This document shows positions 24,047 to 35,300 of a DNA stretch of 64,000 nt, in pieces (position 1 is the first letter of the stretch; every line of letters begins with the position of its first letter). The notes under the pieces are model-generated. The model searched no databases. It saw nothing but the letters and a program-made list of their open reading frames with translations, and was not told the DNA's origin. A program made the position numbers and the translations under genes. The DNA comes from Orthonyx spaldingii (taxonomy: Eukaryota > Chordata > Aves > Passeriformes > Orthonychidae): positions 456,334 to 520,333 of the forward strand of contig VZTJ01001650.1 in the NCBI GenBank assembly GCA_013397795.1, written 5' to 3'.

Positions 24047-26848
24047 ATACCATTTTCTAGTGCCAGAAGTGTCTCAAAGTTGCAGCCTAAATTATTTTTC
24101 ATGGTTTTATCTGCCACTACTGTACTTCTAAATATTTGTGATTTTGGTGAATTTCAGTGTTCAAAAGTGCTCAAGCAAAATGTGCTTTTGAACCATTTAT
24201 TTCGAGGTTCTCATATTTTGGTGTGGAGTCCCTAATACCTCACCATTGTCACTGCCCTCGCCACTGCCTGGTTACACAGATGTCACTGCTTAAAGGAGCC
24301 GTTCCTAGAGCTGGGCAAACCCTTCACCAGGGACTCGTTTTAGCCTTTATCCTGTTCCTAAATTATTTCCCAGCCAGACTTTCTCCTTTCCAGCTCTGGG
24401 GTGAGGTTTTTTTCTGCAAATGTTTTTATTGTCGGTTGTTTCCTTCCTTGCTTCTGTTGTTTGTTTCCAGTGTCACGGTTGGATTTCTGCTCTGGGAATG
24501 GCTCGGTCTGTCACAGGAGAGGGCCGGGGTGCTGGGGATGCTCGTGGCTCTGTCAGCTCTTGTCGCTCCTTAGCGGGATTTGCCAGGCTTTGCTTTCTAT
24601 AGATTTCTTTCTCCCTTCAGCTCAGTGCTGCTCCAAAGGCGTCAGGACTCTCTCGGAGCCGTGTGTGCTGCCCCGGCCGCCTGGTGCTCCTTAGGGGACG
24701 TTGTTGTCACCGCCCGGCTCCGGCTGCGCCCGCTCCGCTCTCCCCTGACCCATCCCAGCCGCTGCTGCTGCTCCTGGAGGCACAGAGCGGGACTCGGCTG
24801 GAAGAGACCCGGCCGGGCACCTGCACGGCCTGGGGGTGTATTCCCCTCTCCTCAGCGGTTTTCAAGGAAATGACTTCAAACAGCAGCAGGTTCTCACCCT
24901 TTTTACATTCTGACAACAGGATAAAAGATGATCTGTGGAGCATGCAGTTGAAAATGGTTAAAAATGAGTTGCACCTTGCTGCAGGAGTATCTTATTTGTA
25001 TCTCAAAGAATATATTTTTACAGTTCCTAGTTGTGGTCCCATGACAGATTTCAGGTCTTATGCCTACAAAAATAACAAATCATCATCGAGACTCCTGTTT
25101 TTTCACTGAAGTGTGATTGAGTTTGCTTCTTTGAAGAAAAAAACTGGAATGGTCTCATATTTGCAAGAAGTACCTTTTAAAATATGTTGATCCTTAATTT
25201 TAGGCAGATTAGGGGCTTTGCCCACTGGAAATGAGCAATAATACAAAGAATTTTGGACCTCTGACACTGTGGCTGCCTCATGTTATTTTTGCTCCTCTGA
25301 CAGCGAGGCCGTGTGCTTGCTCCTTGTACAGCATGGTCAGTAGTTGTTTTGAAAATGGTTTATGAAAATTATATTTATTAAATAAAATGTTCACTTCTAG
25401 CTGAGTCATTGTTTTAATTATGTAAGTAGCAGAGGAAAAGATGGCAGGGTACAGCCAGGCTTGCTGCACCAGGGCCCAGGATCAGTCAGGAGGAGAGAAG
25501 TCACCAGCAAGAAAAAGAAGAAAACACAACCTGGGCCTCTCCCCACACAAGTTTTGCAGCCCCCTCATCTCTCACCCTCACAGGTTCCTGACCCTAATTT
25601 GATTTATTCCTCTGACTCCTGCCACTTGTCCTTTGAGCACTGAGAAAGGCTTGAAATGTATTCTGAAAACATAGAATTGAGTTTAGAAAAGAAACAGTTG
25701 TAATTTCACGTAAAACATTCAAAACTGCATTCAGGCAGCTTTTGGTGAGAACTTCCAGAAGCTGAGTGTTGAGTTTCGTACGAGTTTAAATGGGCAGACC
25801 TGAGTTACAGGTGCCTATTTAGGAGCAAAACCCTTGGGGTTTATTTCTGCAGATACTTCTACATGTTGGTACTAAATCAGCTCCGTATTCACAAAGCAAA
25901 GGCCCATTTTTGATAGATGAAATTATAATTACATCAAGTATTTAATGGTGTGGTCAACTCCTGGAGAGCTCAGAGGCCTGAAAGGCACCACTTGTTTTTG
26001 TTTAAAAGCCAGTCAGTTTACCATCCTCAAATAAAACCTAGAGAGACTTCTGGCAGCATTATTTAAATAAAAGTGTGATTGCTAAAAGTTTATTAAATGC
26101 ATTCTTAAAAAAATTCTATCTTTCTTAAATAAGGATTTCTCAGTACGGATTTCACTGTAAAACAGTTTTGAAGGAAGTCCTAACTTACTTATTCACAGGT
26201 TGACCAATACAAAGTAGCTTTACTCCTGTACTTCAGGCACATTGGAACCACTGCTGTGTCTGTGGTGTCCTCCTTCAGGTGCCAGGGCATGGCAGTGCCA
26301 AGGGCTGGGGAAATCAGCTCCATAGGGCACTTGCAAACATTTGGAACAAGTGACAGGCAGAGGGGGGGAGCAGTTTTTAGATTTGTTTTTCCCCAAAAGA
26401 AAGGCTTACCCTAAACTGTATTTTATGCAGAAGACATATTCCATGCTTCCCTCCCCCCACCAAAAGCACCTTTCAGAAACAACTTTTACAAATAATACAC
26501 TGAAACAATGCAGTACAAACCTCAGTCATGGCAATTTCACTGGAGCTTTATTGCCTCTGTTGGTAATGAGAGGGATTGTAAGAAGTTACATTTTGAACTT
26601 ACAGAGATATGTAAATGATGAGTTTTTACTAAATATAATCTCAAGATTAAGTGTTTTATATCAGGGCACTTCTAATTTTGTACATATTTTAATGTATAAA
26701 AACAGCTTACAAACTTGATGTTTGCCTTTTTTTTTTTTTTTCCCTTCACATTTGGCAAAATTAAATGGATCCATTTGCGGGGAGATCATCGAATTGAAGA
26801 CATAAGCACTTACGAATTAAAGCAATCCAAGTAAGCAACTGGCTGCAT

Positions 26849-26852
<4 letters not shown>

Positions 26853-26891
<39 letters not shown>
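26853..26891. repeat. A39 homopolymer
   Basis: 39 consecutive A on the + strand, followed by an AC-rich stretch and CACATATATA. In the DCUN1D1 direction it is T39 near the end of the 3' region. Confidence 0.95.
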
Positions 26892-26892
<1 letters not shown>

Positions 26893-27433
26893 AAAAAACC
26901 CCACACATATATAAAGGAAAAAACCACATGGCCACATCCGAGCACGTTTCAGTACAAAATATTCCCTGTAACCAGGCATTTTGTCCTTAGAACAACACCC
27001 TGTTAAATCAACGTTTCTTTCAACTTCAGTCATGTTGAAAAACTTTTAAGATGCCATGACAGCACAAATAACCCTTTTCTGCAACATAATTAGTCAAAGT
27101 TTTATGTATTTCTTTATAATTACACAGTAATTATAAGCATGTAGTACCAAACTGATGACAACACTATTTTGTTGGAAAGATCTTGCATTCAAAAGGAAGA
27201 GTCTCTAAAACACCACGGGCATTTCGCCACTGCCCAATCCCAGACTTTTTTGAGGAACAAGTCTGCATTGGGATGAAAAGCAAGTCAGTTCTCCTCTCCA
27301 AACACAGCATACTTGAACTAATCAATCTGAAACAGTACCAAAACCCTCAAGACAGAAAACAGCACGCAGAGATAACCTTGTCGAGCTTTTTTTTTTTCCA
27401 CCCCACCCACCCCCATAATTTCAAGTCCCCATT

Positions 27434-27439
27434 TTTATT
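27434..27439 (-). terminator. Candidate DCUN1D1 poly(A) signal
   Basis: The first AATAAA on the - strand that I found after the DCUN1D1 stop (TTTATT on +), giving a 3' UTR of about 1.8 kb. Another at 26547-26552 would give about 2.7 kb. Confidence 0.4.
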
Positions 27440-29232
27440 TACACAAAATTGAGAAAGGAAATACTGAAAGCAGCAAAACACACAGTTTTTGGCATAGCCA
27501 ATTCCAGTAGCTGGAGAATGTCTGCAATGTTTTTGAGGAACTGTATTTTTGGAATAAATGCACAACTGGATTTGCCAAAAGGGCACTGCTGTAAGGGGAG
27601 CCAGCCTTAAGGTCAACTGCACAGAGTACAAATAAAAATTTTAGCTGTTTAATACTCAATCTTTCCCTAAAATACTTTTAACATCTGCATAAAATCGTGC
27701 TGCAGTTTAGTGCAAGTACTAATGACTCATCTCAAAAATAATTCTGGCCTTATCAGGGCACTACTTAGAGCATGAATTTAAACCCTCTCTCCTCACTTGT
27801 AACTATGCTCTGTCTCCTCTCCTGGAGCTCCTTCTTTCCAGCTTGTTTTACAGAGCAGGATTTATCGAATCTCTTCACAAGTAACTCAGTGAGGAGTAAA
27901 AGACCATAAAAGCAGCTAAAGAGCTCTTGTATTATTAAAGAATTGCATCTGATAAAACCTGCTTTGATCCAAATGAAGTGATTCAGTCAAACGCAGCAAA
28001 ACAGAAGTAGTGATGATCCACAAAATAATTTAAACAAACAAAGCCAGTGGAGTAGTTTGTCTCTGATCTGTGCTTGTCTGGGAAAGCTTTACTCTTATTA
28101 ATTTCTGTATTTGGCAACCACAGTGATATGTCAATTAAAGGAAAACTCAACAAAATAATTTTAAAAAGGGTGTCATCCATAATGGCAGTACCTCTTATGT
28201 TATAAAGATTTAACTTACCAGGATAATGGTTTCAAAACCCAGATTCACATCAGCCTCACCAGCTTCTTGTACAACAGGGCCATTTGCTTCGTCACACCTC
28301 AGCCATAAAAGTCACGTCTCAATTTAAAATACTGTATTGTGTAGCAAACAGTTAAGACACAAATTCAGTATATTCAAGTGTTTGATTTCCACAGAAATGA
28401 AAAACCTTTCTTTGACAGACAGATAAGCATTTCAAAACTGTAATGAAATCTGATTTCTCAGTAACCTGGAGATCGCTGGGTTCTGTGAGGACGCACAGCT
28501 CATCCCACTGAGGGCTCTGCCAGCGCCCACGGGGCTGGGACTGCACGAGTTGTGTCACCCCCAGCTGTCCCCAGAGCAGCTGAGCCACGAGCAAACCCCA
28601 GCCAGGCACCAGAGAACAGAACCCCCAGTAACAGCCCTGGGGCTCCCTGGTCGTTCCTGTCATTGCTGTGACCAGAGACTCCAACCCAGGCATCACCTGC
28701 ACTTTTCCAGAAAAGAAAAAACTCGGACCCAGTACACTTAAATATATCACTCTTGCAGGAAGTGCTATCAGTACAGTCTTTGCAACTAGCCCCAAGTGTG
28801 TATTTAAGGATTCTTTTAAAAATTGTTTTGATGTTGATCTGTATAATTCAGATGCCATACAACAGTTGTCTGATGATGACCAGCATTGTGCTTTATGTGA
28901 AATCAGAAACCTCAAAATAATTATAAAGCTTGTAGGACTTATGGGAGATGAAACTAGGGTGATCCACCAACAAAAAATAAATCCATGATGAAATCCACAA
29001 TGTTGGAATTTTAACGGGCAAGAGTGGTCCAGACTAGAAGAAAAGCCCAAACCACCAGTAGAAGAATGAAATATGATATGGTCCAAGATGTATCCTTAAA
29101 GGTTTGTCTCAACCCTCAGCCATATTGTGAGGATTGATCTTCAGTTCAGTCCAGCCAGCAGAAATTGACTGTGCAATTTTCCATTTCAGGTATTTGTACA
29201 GACTATGTACACTCTAGAAGGGTCCTTTAGTG

Positions 29233-29312
29233 CTACACTGTCGTACTTTTTGTCCCAGCAATTTGAGGGCGTGCAAATTCCACAAAGTCATCAATAAGAA
29301 CTGGCCATGCCC
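29233..29312 (-). CDS. DCUN1D1: DCUN1D1 last coding exon
   Basis: Acceptor CTCTTTTAG. Two bases complete a Gly codon, then AWPVLIDDFVEFARPQIAGT, KSTTV and TAG at 29235-29233. A235 and D241 of the cullin-binding patch lie here. Confidence 0.97.
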
Positions 29313-32300
29313 CTAAAAGAGAAAGACACCAGAAGGTAAGAACTTGGTTCAACAAGGCATTCTTTCACAAGCTATTTACTTTCCAGTATTAAACTAGGCA
29401 GAGTTTGAAGCAAAAAAATAGAATTTTATTTTCCTGTTTGAAATTTAAGAGCCGATTAAAGATTTCTGCTTCCTTTAAAGCCAGCTAATACACATCTCTT
29501 TCAAGGGTCATCTTCCAGACAAAACCAAAAAACTGACCAAAACCCTAACTCAAAACTGACAAGGGAATGAGGACAGCCCATAATTACTAAGTAAAGTAGT
29601 AGAAGTTTGCTGCCCTCTGCTCTGGAGGTTCACTGAACCAATCTGCTGCCAAAGGCTGAGGGGTAATGAGCTGTTCTTGGCTAGAGATGGACTGGAAGAG
29701 GAAAGATCAATACAAAAGTTTACAAGAAACACATTTGGTAGGAAGTGAGTCCTGTTCAGCAACCCCTGTGTACTGCCAGCTTCACTTCTATGTCAAAACA
29801 TGTCCAAGCCTCACATAAACTGAAGCAACCAGACTTAAACACATTCTCAGCCAGGAAATGCAACAAGCAGAGGAGCCTACACGGAGCTGCACAGAGCATG
29901 GAGCAGTTACTGGGATGAGGATGCCAAGAACTGCACCAACACAGAATCTGTGGGTTTTAAATGGACAAATATCAGGGTTTGTCTCAATAAGAAAGAATTT
30001 GGGCTTGTCTCAATATGAAAGAATTTGTGCCTGAGCTTAGACAGAACAAAAAAAATTAAATTGATTCCATGGAAGTTTCAGCATTTTTTTAAAACAGCAG
30101 ATTACAGCATGCATTAAAGCAGTTCTATCCAGTTAGATACTGAGTATCAGGTCACCAGTAATACTGGAACTGAGCTGTTAGAGACTGTGCCAAAGCAGAC
30201 ACACAGGAATAACTATAACATAAAACACAAAAGTTAGTGAGAGAAAATGGAAATGTTTACCTTCCTCATCATAGTTAGACATATCATCTGCTATCATTGT
30301 ACTAAAGTCTAGAAGAAGGTTCCAAGTATCCTTAGGAATTGATCTTTTATGATGTTCCTGTTTGGAGAGGTAGAAAACTTACAATAAAAAAAAAGTTAAA
30401 ACCCTATTATACATTCATCTTTACTGTCTCAGACACACCCATATCCCCAAAACTTATTTCTCTTGTACACACTATGAATATCTGGGATTTAGGTCAAGAC
30501 AGTCTATTTCATCTACTCAATAACTTAAACATGTTTATCTTCCAAATTCTGAAAATACTGCAGTCCAGATTATGTAAAGGTTTAAACTTACCAACAAAAA
30601 TTTGTTCCACAAGTCTAGAAATTTAAATCTTCCATTAAGTACTAAATTCCAGTAGGCAATGGCCATTTCTAAATCTGTAATATTAAAATATATTACTTTT
30701 AGAGATATACATATCAAACATATAATCTCCACAAGTATCTAACACCAGGATTAACCATGTACCCATAAATGTGAAAAGATTAAACTAATGCAAATACACT
30801 CATGGATCCTTTACAAAAAGGCAACCATAAATAAAGTGTTGCACACATATTTTATATTTCGATACCATTATTTGAATACAGAACTGAAAATTGCCCATAT
30901 TAATATCTAACATATCCAAAACCCCCCTGGACATTTCATATGCCTTCTGTTATCTAACAATACCTTTAACTAAAGTCAGCAAAATATTTTCAGTTAAAAA
31001 TGCTATTGGCTTGAAAAGAAAATTTGTAGTATTTTATACTGAGGGTTTCATTTTTTTTAATATATAAAATACAACTTGGATAAAACCAGCTTTTCCTTAT
31101 CTCATTTTTAGAGCAACCTTATTACAGGTGCTGCCTTTGAAATGAGGCTTTTGTCAAGTGCTCATTTCCGCAGCCAAGATTTCCTTTTGGAAAAAAAAAT
31201 CTTTAAATAATGTCCATAAGCAGAGAGAAGATGGTTTGTTTGTTTGTTGGTGATGTTGTTTTGGTTGGGTTGAGTTTTTGCTTTTGTTGGGGATTTTTTT
31301 GTTGTTGGTCTAGGGTAGATTTTGGTTGTTTTTGTTTAGGGTTTTTTTTTTCTTTTGTTTGTTGGGTGTTTTTTGTGGTGGGTTGGTTTTTTTTCCCCTT
31401 CTTCTTTCAAAGCCTCCTGTTAAATTCCTGCTTGTTTGCTTGTTTGGAATGAGTGAAGCCTGACCTGCCAGATCTGAGAGCAGCCCCAGCGCCTGTCAGA
31501 GCTGCTGGAGTGCAGCAGCTCCCAACAGAGCCCCGTTTGACTGAGTGTGGATGGAGGGCAGGAACAGCTCCTGTCCCTGGGTGTGCCCCAGGCTGCACAT
31601 AAATGACATTTGGAACCCAGGCACACAGCTCTGCCCAGGGTCACCTGCACCACCAGGAATCACCAAGGAGTTGCTCTGTGCTGCAGCACAAAAACACCAC
31701 TCACTGAATTATCAAACTCGGTATCCTCAGCCAAGTACACACAGTGACCCCAAAAGGCTGCCCAGGTAAGAGGCCTCTATTTTAACAAAAACTCTTATAT
31801 ACTTGGCAGTCTAGCAAATTTCTTCCATAAACAATCCCCCTGTGTAAGCAGAGAGAGAAGGCACAGGATCAACTGCACACGTCAGGAAAAAAAGAAAAAC
31901 TCCAACAACCCAGGAGCACCACTCCCTTCCTTCCCCCAGGACGCCCAAATATTTAAAAGAACCCGTGGAGGTAGATCTTGGAGGTGAAATCTACAGCAAA
32001 CAAAACAAAGTATGAAATCTGCATTGCTGGAGGGAAAATAGATGCTGATGGGGAGTTTCTGAATTGTTTAGTATCTGATATTAAAAGTTCTTCTCAAACA
32101 GCAGAGTCACAATATAATACTTCCTGACCAAAGTACAGAATAAAATTTGTGAAGGATTTTCCAGCAGCTGCAAAGGGGTTTGATTTCAGACAAAAGTGTA
32201 AGTTTGAGTCTCGAGAAGAAGAGACAAATTAAACAGAAGTCACTGCTCCTCAGTAAATAAAGCTGTATCTGAAAACGGCAGCTCATTCAGGACTGTAAAG

Positions 32301-35300
32301 GCTCAAAATCCCTCTTTAACAGGAGATCCAGGTACAAAAACATGCATTTAGTGTTCAACTAAAACTACTGCCTTTCTAAAATTTAATAAATACAAACTTC
32401 AGAAGAAGCTGATCAGTTCCTCAAGGTAACAGATTAGAAAACTTAAGTGCTATTTACTTGTGCTGCATCAGTGCTGTGCATACAGAAACACAAGGTGATC
32501 AAATCACCGCATTTTACAGTGGTTTGTAAACAATCCCTATAAACAAGCTTTGCATTTTGATGTATTTATACAATTTTGAGGTAATTCTTGTGGGTAAGCA
32601 AAGGCTGTTAAAAGCCAAATCTCAGGATGCTGCAACCTCAAACTCATTGTATGAGTCCAAACATGTAAAGCATGATGACATAATGCCTTGGGACAAACTA
32701 CATTTTCTAAAACAAATTATATGAAATAACAAAATTGGAAGGTAAATATGTAATTTTAGACTTCTCTAAGTGTGAGAATGCTCAGGGAAATCCTCCTGGA
32801 TGAAATACAAGAGTCTCCAAATACATCCTCCATTTTGAGTTTTATCCAGAGAGATGCAAGAGAAGCAAACAATGTTTGAGATGAACACCAGCTACAGGGT
32901 ATTCTCCAATGAGATGCAAATATCACAAGAACTCTTCAGACACCCACAGTACTTACACAGTAGTAAGGAATTATGCAGAGGAAATATATTTCCAGAACTG
33001 TGCCTGAACTACTGCACAATGTTTGCAAGATTAGAGGCCAATATACATTAAAATCAATTTGCAAGTTCCTACAAGCAGTTATTTAGACACACCAAAATTA
33101 ATTGCCTAACTAGGAGCACTTACTTTGCAGCTCTGTACTTCTCCCAGTATTCTTTTGCTCCAGGGTTTCCAGAATTATTCTGCCCTGTTGTAAATTCATG
33201 CCTAGAACTGTGTATTTATGAGGACCAAAAGGGCTGGTAAGCATCCAGACTTTAAGCTCAGTTCTACATCACTTCCAGACCCAGAGTTAAAAACAAAACC
33301 AATTAAAAACCTACCTTATACTATGTATATGCTATATGGATTTCAGAAAACTACACTTGTCTGCCACTGCTAGAGCTTAACCTGCACGAAGAAGCTTTAT
33401 GATGAACGAGAAATAAAGCAAGTGAATCAGTTTTCCTGGTAAATAAATCCCACAATTCAGTTGCTGTCCACATTTTCCTTGTTGTAGCAGCCTAAGAAAA
33501 TTATTATGACTTTCTACAAGAAATACAATGAAATCCACAATCCACTGGAAACAACAAACAAGATACACAAGGATGTCAAAGAAGGACACAGTTGAAACCA
33601 AGACACAGAGCTTTTGCTTATTTACTTATTTTTCAATACTCATCTTAAGCCAAAAGTTGGTCTATACATAAAAGCCAGTAAAACTACAGCAGAAAGCTCA
33701 TCTTTACACATCCTGGGAATGCAAAGCTGTCCAGTGGCAGCCAGTTTAGAGCATTTTCATTACTGAGACAAACAAATTCACAAGGAAGAACCTACCATCC
33801 TTTCAGTATTTTACTTCTTCTCAAAAGCAGAACAATTAACTTAAACAGTGACAGCACCATGAAATGCTAGTAATGGCTAATATCCAAATCACAATGAGAG
33901 AAATGAATGTGCATTCTGGCTGTTTAACATCACTGCTTGAAAGAAATTTTTACTCCCTCATTTTCGTTGTTTTGAATAGATAGAGCTACAGCTTGCTCCT
34001 TTAATTCCATCCAAACTGTGGTGTTCTGAAATTATTTTTAGTAAGTCATTCTTCCACTTCACCTGTTACACCAACCAAAGCCACACTCAGTGTGTGAACC
34101 CTGAAATAATGACAAAAAAGCCTTCAGTGAGGTAAGGGGGGAAAACTCTGTCGGTAGACACCACCAGGCATCAGCCCCAGAACACAGAAATCCATTTCTA
34201 CCATTCCAATTCTTTTTGAGAAGACATTTTCAAGCATTTTTGGTGTTACAAGGAACTGTACAAATGTGCTTACACAGAAAACGGTTTCACAGATTCAATT
34301 TATCCTAAAAGTAAAAATTCAATTAATCTGTTCAGTGCTGCAAATTCTAAGTGGTGTAATTAGGTCTTTAATGTAAGACCATAATCCATTGTGCTTACTG
34401 AGAACTGCACTCACTCTGACTGAAAGAATAAACCCTCTCTCATAAAATTCTGTAGCCTTTATTAATAATCAATCTGAACACCTTAAATTGACATCTATCT
34501 TTCAAAACACAGAGAGGTATTTTATCCCAAGGGTGATTATCTTTCAGATTCACTGGACCACAATAATACATTCATTTACTGCTTGAATTAGTCATTTCCA
34601 ATATTTATGAACAAATGCTTATGAATAAGAATACATACCTAAACCTTTCTGTCCCGGGTTCTTTGCAAAGTTGAAGGTAAATTGATAAAAATCCTTAAAT
34701 CTTCCTGGCTCTTTTAATTCTTGTTCCATTTTAGGAATCTGGGCCTTCAGTTTTTCTATGCTGTCACATCTGCATTTTAAAAAGCATGTTTGTTTATTTA
34801 TTTATTATTCATTTTGCCATAAAACATGAGTTAAACAAAAATCTAAACTGTTTGTGGAATACAGTACGATTATCAAAAGAGAATTCAGGAAGCCGTTAAC
34901 GAGTCTGTACCTTTATAAGAATTTCATTTATTTGTTGTTATTTCTTCACATTGCATTTGCACATACACCTGATGTATCAGGTTCTACAATCCACAAGATT
35001 TTTAGGAAGATGTGATAAAGACCACAGCACTCTCACAAGGCACAGAAACCCCAGGTGTGCCTGAGTGCAGCCCAACCTCGCTGCTCTCCCTGCCTGAGCA
35101 GCTCTGTGCCAACCACCACACACCGCTCACACGGCCCAGGCAGGGCTGCACTTCCACACAAGCAGAAAAGGGTTGCTGGGCTCTGAAACGTCTCTGAAAG
35201 GACACCCAAAGTGACTGAGAACGCCCCAAAACAGGACACTGGATCACACTGTCACCATTCAACACTCAGTGAACACTTACCCCAGCTCAGTCATTCCGTC

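Larger units (their letters stand above)
20440..29232. other. Convergent 3' UTRs and intergenic space between ATP11B and DCUN1D1
   Basis: The 8.8 kb between the two stop codons must hold both 3' UTRs. AATAAA on + occurs at 21428-21433, 22218-22223, 24041-24046 and 25381-25386. On - it occurs at 27434-27439, 26547-26552, 26089-26094, 25840-25845 and 25374-25379. Which are used cannot be told by eye. The stretch also contains an exon-like segment (23092-23165), a GC-rich patch (24640-24865) and an A39 run (26853-26891). Confidence 0.75.

Noticed and set aside
24157..24573. 138-codon open frame on the + strand after an ATP11B poly(A) hexamer
   Set aside because: No family resemblance; hydrophobic, Cys-rich content as expected of pyrimidine-rich non-coding DNA.
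26341..26718. 125-codon open frame on the + strand
   Set aside because: It lies opposite the DCUN1D1 3' region, has no splice context or recognisable domain, and fits a chance frame.
31210..31452. Cys/Phe/Gly-rich 80-codon open frame
   Set aside because: Direct product of the GT-rich low-complexity tract.
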